A stretch of DNA of 64,000 bases from Komarekiella atlantica HA4396-MV6 (GTDB lineage Bacteria; Cyanobacteriota; Cyanobacteriia; Cyanobacteriales; Nostocaceae), in contig JAHHHK010000008.1 of the NCBI GenBank assembly GCA_019359395.1, positions 124,001-188,000 of the forward strand, in the 5' to 3' direction. This document shows positions 1-8,566 of this stretch, in pieces. Below the pieces are notes generated by a model. The model ran no database searches and was not told the origin of the DNA. It saw only the letters and a program-made list of their open reading frames with translations. The translations under genes were made by a program, and so were the position numbers. Position 1 is the first letter of the stretch; each line of letters opens with the position of its first letter.

Positions 1-2
1 CT

Positions 3-281
3 AAGAACGCTAAGAACGCTTTTACCATAGAGAAAGAGCTTAAAAAAATATTTGTTCAACTCCAACCGAATGAAAATAATTTGTTGGTTCGAGTTAAACG
101 CTCAGTTGATTTCAAACAATGGAGTCACCTTATTCCTCACGGTCGCGTTCTGGAAATCTACCGACAAGACGGACTGCATTATCAAGTAATTTTTGACATC
201 GGGATGACCTTTTTAGCAAGAGAGCGCGGAAAATATCGTGTTAAATTTACTACTTATGTAGTAGTTGAGAAAACCATTTAA
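3..281 (+). CDS. 3' end of a gene truncated by the window edge
   Basis: The ORF track starts this frame at a TTG (81), but the frame is open back to base 3 with no stop, so the gene very probably begins upstream of the window. About 92 C-terminal residues are visible, mixed alpha/beta in look and rich in basic and aromatic residues (RVKRSVDFKQW, VIFDIGMTFLARERGKYRVKF). No family was recognised and no catalytic motif is evident. It ends at TAA 279-281. The first 20 bases are a direct repeat (CTAAGAACG twice). Confidence 0.55.
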   Translation, partial: KNAKNAFTIEKELKKIFVQLQPNENNLLVRVKRSVDFKQWSHLIPHGRVLEIYRQDGLHYQVIFDIGMTFLARERGKYRVKFTTYVVVEKTI

Positions 282-790
282 AATTTGAGGATGGCGAAGA
301 ATTGGCGTTGCACAATACGGGATTTCCAAAGAAAAAAATATCCCATCGCTCTGAAGGCAAGGGAGCAGGGAGCAGGGGGAGGGAAAGTTGTAGTGAAGTC
401 CAGAAATTGGATAATTTATTTTTTGGAGTTCCCTAGAGGGCTGTTTAAAACTTTGTATTATTCGTCAAATTCACTCCTCAATCCAGAAAACCTCTAGCTC
501 AATTCATTGGGGCTTATTTTTGGTCAATACAATTGTTTTATGATCAATTTCAAAAACCCTCAGTATTTTCTGCTTCCACACCACCGGAGCCTTCCCCAAA
601 AAGCCAGTCGCTATCAGTGTCGGAATTTCCTTCGCCATCCACCTCTACTTCGCGTTCGGATGGGGACTGGCGCCAGTTGTTCAGACGTTGCCAGTCGCAA
701 CAACTTTAACTTTAGACATAAATTACAAAATATAATCTTTAAGCGCGAGCTTCTTCCCACGAGAAGAATAATTGAGAATGTATCGCTAAG
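282..790. other. gene-free stretch with a short tandem repeat
   Basis: No convincing gene lies here. The track ORFs at 285-497 and 507-833 lack a ribosome binding site, have low-complexity composition and overlap repeats. The stretch contains a GGGAGCA-type tandem repeat near 361-383, of the kind scattered through Nostocales genomes, and two copies of GCCAGTCGC around 602 and 690. Confidence 0.5.
361..383 (+). repeat. GGGAGCA-type short tandem repeat
   Basis: Two adjacent GGGAGCA units are followed by a G-rich run. This matches the heptanucleotide short tandemly repeated repetitive elements known from heterocystous cyanobacteria. It is non-coding. Confidence 0.6.
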
Positions 791-2011
791 ATGCAGAAAC
801 CACCCATGCCGAAAAACTGGATTATTAAAGTAGACAACTATTTCCATGCAAACCCCAATTGCATCATCGCCACCGCCCATGTGGACACGTTTCCCACAAA
901 CCTACCCCTAGAACCCAACATCCGAGAACCTAACCGCAAAAGTGCGACATACCGACAAATCTTTGACTCTGTGACAACTCAACCAGAAAAATTCTTCTCT
1001 CGTCACAGTGGAATCGTTCTGTCAGCGAATAAAGTTAAGCCCAGCAAAAACAAAACCGAACTGGAGCTAGAAGTCTTAGAAGCTAGCGAGGGGGGTAGCG
1101 ATGGCATTATCAATGGAGGTCACACAGTTTTAGCGTTTGAGCAAGCTAAAAATTACAAATATGACCTAACTCAAGCCAGAGTCAAAGTTACCATCCACAT
1201 TGGCCTCCAGGAAGAGGAGGCTAAAGATATAGCCCTCGCATCCAATACTACAACACCAGTAGATTCTCGCTCCAAAGTGAACGCTAGGGGAGATTACAAA
1301 TTTATCAAGCAGTATTTAGCACAGTTAGAAAGAGCAGAAGATAGAAAATTTAGAATAGCCTATTACCAAAACCAAAGCGGCGCTCCTAGAAATGCCCAGT
1401 GTAATGTTAACCACTTGTTCAAGCTTCTAAACTGCCTCGACAGAAATAGATACAACCCTGACGGCAATAAACGAAGCAAGCACCCTACAGGTACGAACAC
1501 CCCAAGCCAAATCACAGACACTGAGAGGGAAAGATTAACTCTTTTACTGCCTCTACTTCCCAAAGCTCTGTGGATAGAGCAAAGACTGTACGAAATTATC
1601 CAAGAACATATCAGCAACCCCAGAAGAAAGGGTGTCAACGATTTAGCATCAATCGATACACGCAAAAGTACCCTTCTCCCCGACAGCAAGTACTCGTTTG
1701 GGTTTGGTGCGCCAACTGACCTGGCACTACCCATAATTGCATCCTATCGGGTATTCTTAGACCAAGACTATAACTGGATTATTCCTTTTGACGAATTCGC
1801 CGAAAACTTTCTCCAACACCTGTGGGTTAACTATTACCGTAAATACTTGATATCGGAGAAAACAGCAGGAAATACAGTGGGGACTAAAATTTGTCGCAAC
1901 TCAGAAATTTGGGAAAGTCTGTACATTTCAGCCCAAAGTTATCTCAATCAGCACTTGGTGAAAATTGTCAACTCCAGCAAGCATGAAGAATTAACGCTGA
2001 CACCAAGCTAA
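791..2011 (+). CDS. AIPR-family (abortive infection type) protein
   Basis: This 406-residue protein resembles the AIPR family, named for an abortive-infection phage-resistance protein of lactococcal plasmids. Visible family-like blocks are a central FFSRHSGIVLSAN segment, the glycine-rich INGGHTVLAF block (around residues 112-121), and IALASNTTTPVDSRS (around 150-165), where the family has a conserved Asn-Thr then a polar or basic segment. The C-terminal half is helical and less conserved. The biochemical activity of AIPR proteins is not settled. ATG 791 is the track start; ATG 809 is an in-frame alternative and neither has a good Shine-Dalgarno sequence. The gene stands alone, flanked by repeat-rich non-coding DNA, which fits an acquired accessory or defence gene. 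Family call is moderate; phage defence is inference from the family name. Confidence 0.65.
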   Translation: MQKPPMPKNWIIKVDNYFHANPNCIIATAHVDTFPTNLPLEPNIREPNRKSATYRQIFDSVTTQPEKFFSRHSGIVLSANKVKPSKNKTELELEVLEASEGGSDGIINGGHTVLAFEQAKNYKYDLTQARVKVTIHIGLQEEEAKDIALASNTTTPVDSRSKVNARGDYKFIKQYLAQLERAEDRKFRIAYYQNQSGAPRNAQCNVNHLFKLLNCLDRNRYNPDGNKRSKHPTGTNTPSQITDTERERLTLLLPLLPKALWIEQRLYEIIQEHISNPRRKGVNDLASIDTRKSTLLPDSKYSFGFGAPTDLALPIIASYRVFLDQDYNWIIPFDEFAENFLQHLWVNYYRKYLISEKTAGNTVGTKICRNSEIWESLYISAQSYLNQHLVKIVNSSKHEELTLTPS

Positions 2012-2830
2012 AATGTCCACTTAACAATTAATTGTCATCTAGGAAGAGATTATAGGCATTTTCTAGAATACCAGTCTCTAGGCAAAGCCTAATTGTGTTG
2101 CGATCGCCCACCGTAGGCGCTTTGTGCCATCGCAGCGCAAGGGATTTTCAAAATACAGGTTCTGTGGGTTGGCAATTACCGTCTACCCCTAAAACCTGTA
2201 GCCTTTACTAGAAAAGGATTTCCGAATTTCAATAACAAATTAGACTTGACACGATGGATTTTACGGCGTACCTAGGTAGGTAAATTGCGCTTTCACGAGA
2301 ATTAAACCTCGTCCAAGTTCAAAAGGGAACTCTTAACAGGCGAAAGTATAGGATTTGGGAGTAAAACCCGATTAAGAAAAAACTATGGGTTTCAAAGTAG
2401 ACGCGGTTTATCTGCACTTTATTGGTGCGATGGGCTTACGCCCCGTCTTTTCGCGATGACCTCCGGTCGGTCGGAGACCATCGCATTCCTAAACAGTTGC
2501 TCCCGTTCACCTGCGGCGGTTTGGGAAGAAGCTAACAGCACCAGCTTCCGAAACAAACACGGGCGGTGAATTAATTTCAGAATGCCTATGACAAGAGTAG
2601 TTTTAGATACTAAGCCTGATGAAGGCCCTTGCAAAGGAGTATCAAAAAACCGACTTGTGCGTTCACACAAGTTAACATTTCAATTAATTTGGCAAAACCC
2701 TTTTTATTAGTAGTGAGTAGAGTAGCAAGGGGGAGTAGAATGAGACTAAAAATGTCTGGGAACAAACGTTATCGGACATTTATTTCGGGTGGATAAACCC
2801 GCTTTATTCCGCGTATTATTTTGAGGCTGT
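2012..2830. other. gene-free, repeat-rich region upstream of the recombinase
   Basis: About 800 bases without a believable gene. It holds GCGATCGC/GCCATCGC palindromic repeats (around 2100-2145 and 2425-2490), a 7-bp stem hairpin at 2653-2672 (ACTTGTG/CACAAGT), and a dif-like candidate at 2750-2781. The minus-strand track ORF at 2419-2670 is judged spurious because its 3' part is translated palindromic repeat. The region may contain a recombination site or old mobile-element debris. Confidence 0.5.
2750..2781. other. candidate dif-like recombination site (13-6-13)
   Basis: Two 13-base arms, AAATGTCTGGGAA and TTATCGGACATTT, are inverted repeats matching at 10 of 13 positions, separated by a 6-base centre CAAACG. 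This is the geometry of tyrosine-recombinase core sites (11-13 bp arms, 6-8 bp centre). It ends 49 bases upstream of the recombinase start. Arm symmetry and position are seen; use by the adjacent recombinase is inference. Confidence 0.4.
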
Positions 2831-3901
2831 GTGATGACGTTATCACGTACAGACGCAGGTGTAGATACAGAAGAATTAGGGGTGGCGATCGCTCAGTTAT
2901 CACCGGAACAACTAGCGGTGATCAAAGCAACGGTCGAAGCGGTGGTACAGGCAACTGGCACGCCCAAAATCACTGGGGCGGAAACCACCAGCGAATTGTT
3001 TTCTAGTTGGCTCACAAGTAGGGAGTCAGAGCAAACTGTGCGGGCATACCGAAATGACGTGATGCACTTTGTCCAGTGGCGACTAGGCATTGACTATCCA
3101 GACTTAGACAATTTAAACCTGCACGCGACCACCAAAGAAGATGTGGACAATTACAAAGCTCACCTACTTAAGAAAGAGAAAACAGGGGAAATTGCTCGTG
3201 CTTCTGTCCGCCGTCGCCTTGCTTCCCTTAAAAGCTTTCTACGCTACGCTTGCGATGTAGGCTACTTGCGGGCCAACCCTGCAATGTTGTTGAAAGTACC
3301 TCCGGAGCGCAAAAAGATTAAGGAGCGCACCCTGACTGAGACTGAGATTGAAATGCTATTTGACGCAGCTGCACAAGTTGTAGAACAAGCCCCCACTCCT
3401 CACAAAAAGATACAAGCGCTACGCAACCAACTAATTCTGGAGCTTTTTTACTACGGTGCTATTCGGGTAGGTGAGAGTGGTTTAACCTGGGCTACCATGC
3501 ATTCAAATCAATCCGGGCTACCTTATATCAAAGTGGTAGGCAAAGGAGACAAGGAGCGCGATGTTCCCATACCAACAGAACTTTACCAATACCTTTTGGC
3601 TAATCGACAACATACTAAAGACAAAACCGAGCCGCTTTTCACAAGCCAAAAAACGGGTGAACCCATTTGCGATCGCCACATCCGCCGCATCATCAAATCC
3701 ATTGCCGAAGTAGCAGGGTTAAGTCGCATTCCCTCCCCACACTGGTTGCGGCACAGTCACGCCACCCATGCTGCTAAAAACACGCCTATTCACATCATCA
3801 CCAAAACGCTGGGACACTCGTCAGGGAAAATCACGATAGACAACTATTTACATGTGGGTGAAGATGAAGCTAGCTCTCTTAACCTCAAACGATATCGCTG
3901 A
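2831..3901 (+). CDS. tyrosine recombinase/integrase (XerC/D-like)
   Basis: A 356-residue site-specific recombinase that cuts and rejoins DNA through a 3'-phosphotyrosine. The N-terminal SAM-like core-binding domain (about residues 50-150, with SWLTSRESEQTVRAYRNDV) precedes the catalytic domain. All catalytic residues are visible: Arg in GAIRVGES (about 211), Lys in VGKGDKER (about 237), H-x-x-R in HWLRHSHATH (about 303-306), His in LGHSS (329) and the nucleophile Tyr339 in DNYLHV. Length and layout fit Xer/plasmid resolvases rather than phage integrases with long arm-binding domains. The N-terminal 50 residues are an extra extension. A dif-like site lies just upstream, so plasmid dimer resolution or integration is likely. 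Start ATG 2831; weak ribosome binding site. Confidence 0.9.
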   Translation: MMTLSRTDAGVDTEELGVAIAQLSPEQLAVIKATVEAVVQATGTPKITGAETTSELFSSWLTSRESEQTVRAYRNDVMHFVQWRLGIDYPDLDNLNLHATTKEDVDNYKAHLLKKEKTGEIARASVRRRLASLKSFLRYACDVGYLRANPAMLLKVPPERKKIKERTLTETEIEMLFDAAAQVVEQAPTPHKKIQALRNQLILELFYYGAIRVGESGLTWATMHSNQSGLPYIKVVGKGDKERDVPIPTELYQYLLANRQHTKDKTEPLFTSQKTGEPICDRHIRRIIKSIAEVAGLSRIPSPHWLRHSHATHAAKNTPIHIITKTLGHSSGKITIDNYLHVGEDEASSLNLKRYR

Positions 3902-3985
3902 GGCTTTGTGAGACATGCCCCAATTAGAAATGGCGATCGCCACGTAGCCCATCGCGCCACTACCCCAGAAATGTGAACGCTTGCG

Positions 3986-4540
3986 TCACCTGAGCGGATG
4001 ATACAGTTCGTCAAGAGCATTCCATTCCCAACCCACGCTCATTGGGTCGCGGTTACGTGACCAACTCAAAAATTCTTTGGCGCTGAGTTTTTCTCTTTCA
4101 GCAATCAGGCTTTGGGGGCTAACACCGAGTCTTGGAGCAAGACTTTCATTTGTCCTGGGTTGTAATTCAACTTGTGTTTGTTGGTATGGGTGCACTTGTC
4201 TTCGCGGTTTGTTGTTGCCCAATCTCCCAGAGGCGATTGCCCGTTCGATTAGCTCCAGCTTTTTGGTGATAGCTTCAAGTTTTGTTTCCACCAAGGAGCC
4301 TTGATCGGCAAGATGGAATTCCAGTTTCTCCAGCTTTTTCTCTAGCTGTTTGACTGATTTACTGCCTACCGTTACATCGATATCATTATTGATATCAAAT
4401 TTTATTAGTAATTCCTCTAAGGCTTGCAGCAAGGCAATTGTATGCCCTTGCCTGTGTAGTTTTGATAGTCGCCGAACCACCTTAATTAGTGGAACGGGCA
4501 CACGAATCATCTCGCTTGGTGGGGACTTTTGCTCAGGCAT
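3986..4540 (-). CDS. ribbon-helix-helix/coiled-coil plasmid protein
   Basis: 184 residues. The N-terminus (PSEMIRVPVPLIKVVRRL) looks like a ribbon-helix-helix strand followed by helices. It is followed by a long predicted coiled coil (KSVKQLEKKLEKLEFHL, about residues 65-110) and a C-terminal segment containing SVGWEWNALDELYHP. I do not know a function; the layout suggests a DNA-binding adaptor such as a plasmid copy-control, partition or repressor protein. A GATATC-N6-GATATC element lies directly before its start codon and a nearly identical copy lies inside the gene, which hints at autoregulation. It is convergent with the recombinase. Confidence 0.6.
   Translation of the reverse strand: MPEQKSPPSEMIRVPVPLIKVVRRLSKLHRQGHTIALLQALEELLIKFDINNDIDVTVGSKSVKQLEKKLEKLEFHLADQGSLVETKLEAITKKLELIERAIASGRLGNNKPRRQVHPYQQTQVELQPRTNESLAPRLGVSPQSLIAEREKLSAKEFLSWSRNRDPMSVGWEWNALDELYHPLR
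4379..4396. promoter_or_regulatory. intragenic GATATC-N6-GATATC element
   Basis: GATATC-ATTATT-GATATC lies within the minus-strand ribbon-helix-helix gene and matches the copy at its start (4543-4560) in 17 of 18 positions. Here it encodes a DINNDID run, so coding coincidence is possible. Confidence 0.35.
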
Positions 4541-4542
4541 TT

Positions 4543-4560
4543 GATATCATTTTTGATATC
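4543..4560. promoter_or_regulatory. GATATC-N6-GATATC operator candidate at start codon
   Basis: Two GATATC hexamers separated by six bases end two bases before the ATG of the minus-strand ribbon-helix-helix gene. The element can act as a DNA dyad or as a 6-bp RNA hairpin with a 6-base loop. Position suggests autorepression; no direct proof. Confidence 0.45.
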
Positions 4561-4993
4561 GACATATTGATTGTAAAAGGTTTGGCGCAAAGCTATAATT
4601 TACTGAGTATAAATTATGCCCATATTTTAAAGAGTTAGTTACATTTAGACACAATCTGCAACGGAGGCGATCGCTTCCAGCGGGCGGTTACGCCATCGCA
4701 CTTGCTATTTAGACCCGGCGCGTTGACGCACTTCCCCTCGCTGTCCGTATACTCATTACTCAGCACTCATTACTCCCTAGTGCCGATACATAAGCACACT
4801 ATCCGAAAGAGATTGTCCCAGTTTAAGAAGTGAACTTAAGACATCACCTCATAATTTGGTTGAAATTCTAGTGTCCCTTTTCGTTGATTAGTTTCATAGG
4901 TGGGCTAGAACCAACAGAGTGTTCTGATTATTCTGTAACTAACTGAAAGCTAAAATTTTAACCATGTAGGGGTAGAGCTACCAATGTAGGGAA
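4561..4993. other. intergenic region with HIP1 and direct repeats
   Basis: No gene seen. It contains a GCGATCGC...GCCATCGC palindromic repeat at about 4668-4702 and the direct repeat ACTCATTACT at 4751-4760 and 4765-4774, typical Nostocales intergenic elements. Near the 3' end a GGTAG/CTACC hairpin and two copies of ATGTAGGG precede the next gene. Confidence 0.5.
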
Positions 4994-5509
4994 ATGACCG
5001 AACTATATAAAGCTGGAATCATTGAGGTAATAGAAGCAGAAGATGAAGATGAAGATTTATTTGACGTTGCGGTGCATTTTGACGGCGATATTTTTCTTCC
5101 CAACGTCGTTTTTGAAGGCAAAGACCACGCATTGCGGCAAGCTAAAAAGCTTTATGATTGGCTAGAAGCTAATCCAAAGGAAATCAATGGGGAGCGACTG
5201 CGTTGGCAATCATACACAGTTAATCGTGAATCTCTAAGAGAGTATCCAGCCTGCTATTTACCTTACTACTATTCAAGGTACGAGCAAAGTTTAGAAGTTT
5301 TTTCAATTGTTGAGCGAGACCAAGAAGCCATTGCTTATGGTTGGTTGAGCGCTGAACCTTTACCTTACTATATGGATAAAGAAGATGGTTTGGTAGTTAT
5401 TGGAGACATTTCAGATGATGCTGTGCTTGCTGGTTGGCATAAAGCTATTGATATACGCATTCACATTTACTCTTTTATCTACCAGTCAAATAGCAGTCAC
5501 AAGCTTTAA
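4994..5509 (+). CDS. hypothetical protein, acidic N-terminus
   Basis: 171 residues, family not recognised. An acidic run EAEDEDEDLFDVAVHF is followed by a segment that looks like a small alpha/beta fold (DHALRQAKKLYDWLEANPKE) and an aromatic-rich middle (YLPYYYSRYEQ). No signal peptide or membrane segment. GTAGGGA four bases before ATG serves as a ribosome binding site. It sits 27 bases upstream of the GNAT-like gene, so the two may be cotranscribed. Confidence 0.6.
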   Translation: MTELYKAGIIEVIEAEDEDEDLFDVAVHFDGDIFLPNVVFEGKDHALRQAKKLYDWLEANPKEINGERLRWQSYTVNRESLREYPACYLPYYYSRYEQSLEVFSIVERDQEAIAYGWLSAEPLPYYMDKEDGLVVIGDISDDAVLAGWHKAIDIRIHIYSFIYQSNSSHKL

Positions 5510-5536
5510 TAATCAGTTGACAATTAGGAGCTTTAG

Positions 5537-6085
5537 GTGCAGCGAAAAATCGAGTTAAAAAGGGGTGTTGATAATACATCTGTTGAAGCCTATTTGGTAG
5601 ATTTAGTCCAAAGACATGTTGATGATTATGTCAACTATTGGGTAGAAAACTTAAGGTTATTTAGTCAAGAAGATAAATACTGGGACTGGATATTCAAATT
5701 AAGATATATTGACAATCAAGAAAATCTTGAAGGTTACGCAGTTGAGTGCGAAAACAAAACTCAAGGATTAATGATAATAGAAACGCAAATGCACGGTTCC
5801 CGATTGAATATTGGTAAGAGGCTAGTTTATGTTGATGGTATTGCCACTGCCCCCACTAACCGAATCGAGATTCAACGCCCACCTCAATTCAAAGGTGTTG
5901 GTCAAGCACTATTAAATTTCGCAAGAATTAGAAGTGTTGAGCTTGGGTATGAAGGTAGAATTGGGTTGCATTCCTTACCAAGGTCTGAAGGATTTTATGA
6001 AAAACAAAATATGTTGAACTGCGGTTCGGAAGAAGAATATGAAAATTTAGTCTACTTTGAGTATGGTGTATTGAGACCAAGATAA
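5537..6085 (+). CDS. GNAT-like N-acetyltransferase
   Basis: 182 residues starting at GTG, with AGGAG six bases upstream deciding the start. The C-terminal half carries the acetyl-CoA binding loop of GNAT enzymes (FKGVGQALLNFA, near residues 118-130) followed by a GRIGLHSLPRSEGFYEKQNM segment matching the last strand and helix, where family members close the active site. The N-terminal half is less conserved. Substrate unknown. Neighbours are small accessory genes, giving no functional clue. Confidence 0.65.
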   Translation: MQRKIELKRGVDNTSVEAYLVDLVQRHVDDYVNYWVENLRLFSQEDKYWDWIFKLRYIDNQENLEGYAVECENKTQGLMIIETQMHGSRLNIGKRLVYVDGIATAPTNRIEIQRPPQFKGVGQALLNFARIRSVELGYEGRIGLHSLPRSEGFYEKQNMLNCGSEEEYENLVYFEYGVLRPR

Positions 6086-6107
6086 GGGCTGATCCAGGTA
6101 AAAATTT

Positions 6108-6647
6108 ATGAATCATCAACAGCAAAAGGATAATTCTGAGGCAAACGAGTCAATAACAACCCAAGAAGCTATAGATTTACTTTTTGGTGAAGGATGGCTC
6201 GAAGAGGCTGTTTGCATCGAAGATGAAGCAAATTGCACTATTGGCGCTGGTTTGGATTGGGGTAATGCATTACCACCTTTAATGCTCAACCTTCCTTTAT
6301 TTGGTCGCCTATCAACGCTGCGTGTATCTCTCAACCGCGAAGTCAGGCTAATAATTGAAACATGGGATTTAGGTATAGGTACAACTTCTGCAACAGAGAC
6401 TGCAAGGACACGCATTAAAGAGCGGTTGCTATCTCCTACGCCTGAGTTAATACCTCACTTGGAAGCTACTTTGTTGCAAGATGATTTATACGGTGAGGAG
6501 TTTATATCTAACCGCGAAGCTCTCAAATCGCTACTTGCAGTAGTTCTTACTGATTCTGATAGAGAAGAAATTGCAGAGAAGGCTGCTAATTCAATACGCA
6601 CACAAGTTATGTCACAGGTGAATTTTTCCGGAAAACTTTCTGCGTAA
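6108..6647 (+). CDS. hypothetical protein
   Basis: 179 residues, soluble, family not recognised. Two hydrophobic strands (RVSLNREVRLIIETWDLGIG, near residue 80-100) and a helical acidic C-terminus are visible. It starts 22 bases after the GNAT-like gene, with CCAGGT as a weak ribosome binding site, and probably shares its transcript. Confidence 0.5.
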   Translation: MNHQQQKDNSEANESITTQEAIDLLFGEGWLEEAVCIEDEANCTIGAGLDWGNALPPLMLNLPLFGRLSTLRVSLNREVRLIIETWDLGIGTTSATETARTRIKERLLSPTPELIPHLEATLLQDDLYGEEFISNREALKSLLAVVLTDSDREEIAEKAANSIRTQVMSQVNFSGKLSA

Positions 6648-6717
6648 ATATAATCACAATAATATCGCGTCAAATTAAATCAAAATTAGTTTTCTGCAAC
6701 CTAAAAATAACTGATTT

Positions 6718-7017
6718 ATGACTGGTAAAAACCGCAGTCGCTATTCTTCAAACTGGGATACTATCGCACTTGAGGTCAAATCAAAATCAGACTGGAAATG
6801 CACGCGCTGCGGTATGCAATGCTTACGTCCAACTGATAAAAGAGATGGATTAAATCGTAGAGAACGCAGCATTAAAACGTTAGTGGTTCACCACCGAAAT
6901 TATACGCCCGAGGACAACCGAGCAGAAAATCTCGCGGCTTTATGCAGCAGCTGTCATATGCTGTTCCATACGCGCAGACGGGGAAACATATCACCAGGAC
7001 AACTATCTTTGTGGTAG
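6718..7017 (+). CDS. small HNH endonuclease
   Basis: 99 residues carrying a complete HNH (beta-beta-alpha metal) nuclease module. A CTRCGMQC zinc knuckle is followed by VVHHRNY (catalytic His region), an Asn in AENLAALC, and CSSCHMLFH as the second zinc knuckle and metal ligand. The protein is only the nuclease domain with a short basic N-terminus, like free-standing phage or plasmid HNH nucleases. Target unknown; it may be a homing-type or DNA-processing nuclease. Confidence 0.8.
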   Translation: MTGKNRSRYSSNWDTIALEVKSKSDWKCTRCGMQCLRPTDKRDGLNRRERSIKTLVVHHRNYTPEDNRAENLAALCSSCHMLFHTRRRGNISPGQLSLW

Positions 7018-7097
7018 AAAAACTAGTAGTTTAAGACAAATCAATAGTAGATAGTTATCATAAAGGTAAAAGATAAATATTATCTTTCTAAGTCAAC

Positions 7098-7145
7098 ATC
7101 ACAACATTTGCTGACGCAACAACTTCGTTGAAAAATTGAAGTTGT
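7098..7145 (+). promoter_or_regulatory. leader motif plus hairpin before small gene
   Basis: The motif ATCAC-N9-TGACGCA (7098-7118) runs straight into an 8-bp stem hairpin, ACAACTTC/GAAGTTGT (7119-7126 with 7138-7145), six bases before ATG 7152. It is one of several motif-hairpin-start leaders in this window. Confidence 0.5.
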
Positions 7146-7151
7146 ATAGAC

Positions 7152-7319
7152 ATGAAAACTACTACGAGTTCTAACCCAAAAACTAACCAAAAATTAGTAA
7201 AGTTTGCACAGCAAATTCAACAAACAAGCACCTTCATAAGCGAAGCAGATTACTACGACTACGAAGCAGAATTAGCACAAGAAAAATCAGACTACTATCA
7301 CTTGCAGTACAGATACTAA
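7152..7319 (+). CDS. small hypothetical protein (55 aa)
   Basis: Too short for the track. The frame ATG 7152 to TAA 7317-7319 encodes 55 residues: a Ser/Thr/Gln-rich N-terminus and a Tyr- and acid-rich end (ADYYDYEAEL, SDYYHLQYRY). No family recognised. Support comes from its placement between a motif-hairpin leader and a terminator-like hairpin at 7357. Confidence 0.5.
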   Translation: MKTTTSSNPKTNQKLVKFAQQIQQTSTFISEADYYDYEAELAQEKSDYYHLQYRY

Positions 7320-7356
7320 ATTCAATCTCCCTTCAAGCATCAACTCTTCTTAGTCA

Positions 7357-7390
7357 ACAACTAGTAGCAACTAACTGCTAGTTGTTTTTT
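7357..7390 (+). terminator. intrinsic terminator-like hairpin
   Basis: An 8-bp stem ACAACTAG/CTAGTTGT is followed by six T. It ends only 16 bases before the Gp157-like start, so it could act as terminator of the small gene or as an attenuator for the next one. Confidence 0.6.
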
Positions 7391-7406
7391 ATATCAAAAG
7401 TAAATT

Positions 7407-8009
7407 ATGACTTCAGCAATTGAACGTGAAATCAACCAACTCACTCTCAAAGAATTAAGCCTAGATGCTGCTAAACTTTGGTCACAGATAGAAGAAGCAG
7501 GCGAGTTAGGCGAACAGGGTAATGTAGAACAACTCGTACAAGAACTTATGACTATTCAGGATGGTATCGAAACCAAAATCGATGCGATCGCCTGGGTAGT
7601 TGACCAGTTAAATCTTGACCTTGAAACTTGGGAGGAAAGAAAAGCGCGAGTAGCCGAACTCCACGACCAGGTAATCTCACGTCGTAAAACTCAACTTGAA
7701 CAAATCAAGCGCACCCTCATCCACCTACACGAGATTGGATTAATCAATGACAAAAACATCGGTAAGGAAAGGGTAATTGAAATCAGGGATAATCCACCCA
7801 AAGTGGCTAACTTACTAGTAGAAGTAGATGATGAAGATTTTCCTGATGAATTTAGAGTTATTAAGTACCAAGCTAATAATAAGGCAATTCTTGAAGCCTA
7901 TAAATCTGGTAAAGATATTAGCAATGTTGCTGAGGTAACTATCGGTAAACAGGTACGGTTTAAGGTGCAATCAGGTAGTAAAACGCGCAATAAGAAAAAC
8001 CACAACTAA
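7407..8009 (+). CDS. siphovirus Gp157-like protein
   Basis: 200 residues resembling the siphovirus Gp157 family. The N-terminal half is a long helical/coiled segment (LTLKELSLDAAKLWSQIEEA, then DAIAWVVDQLNLDLETWEERKARV). The C-terminal part has the family-like order: a strand ERVIEIRDNPPKV, the block DFPDEFRVIKYQANNKAILEAYKSGKDI, and a final beta segment. Gp157 proteins occur in phages and mobile elements; their molecular role is not firmly known, though a lactococcal/streptococcal member has been linked with phage resistance. The tail is basic (KTRNKKNHN). This is phage-derived cargo on the plasmid. Confidence 0.75.
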   Translation: MTSAIEREINQLTLKELSLDAAKLWSQIEEAGELGEQGNVEQLVQELMTIQDGIETKIDAIAWVVDQLNLDLETWEERKARVAELHDQVISRRKTQLEQIKRTLIHLHEIGLINDKNIGKERVIEIRDNPPKVANLLVEVDDEDFPDEFRVIKYQANNKAILEAYKSGKDISNVAEVTIGKQVRFKVQSGSKTRNKKNHN

Positions 8010-8566
8010 TGGCATACGCCTCAACCATGTAAATCAAACATAGCTATATCCCATTTCCGAATATATCATCAAATGGTTAAGGGTCAAATCTTAATCATTT
8101 TTATTTTTTCTAAAAACTATAGGACTAGTATTTGATTTTTGCCAAGATAGGCACAACTTCAAGAGGCTTCTTTCCTGCGATGCACTGAGCTTGCCGAAGT
8201 GTTCCCTGTTCCCTGCATACACAAATAATTTTAGAAATCAAACCTGATTCCTATATAGCTTAATTTTAAACTTCTTCAAAAAATCATCAAAACTTTGCCT
8301 AGATTTAAAATCATTGAAGATATAATCGATGAAATAGGAAATATCAATGTTAGCAACAGTAACTATGTCGGACTAGGTACAAACATCGTTACGATAGGTT
8401 GGTATATTTAACCTTATTTAGTATGGCTCAATAGGTAATTGCATTTGATTAGGTAGTTTCTAATTTTCAACTAGTAATCAAACTACCCTTAGTTTAAGCT
8501 TAATCTGAAGGTATGCAATCACCATCAATAAAAAGTTAAATATTAGCCCTTGGAAGCAACCTTCAA
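8010..8566. other. gene-free AT-rich region
   Basis: No gene seen in about 550 bases. It contains a GTTCCCTGTTCCCTGC short tandem repeat (about 8200-8217) and an 8-bp stem inverted repeat GGTAGTTT/AAACTACC near 8451-8486. Confidence 0.45.

Noticed and set aside
285-833. ORFs at 285-497 and 507-833
   Set aside because: No ribosome binding site, low-complexity translation and overlap with short tandem repeats.
2419-2670. Minus-strand 83-residue ORF
   Set aside because: Its C-terminus is a translated palindromic repeat and no leader is present.
2821-3006. 61-residue ORF overlapping the recombinase start
   Set aside because: It is a shadow frame of the recombinase gene.
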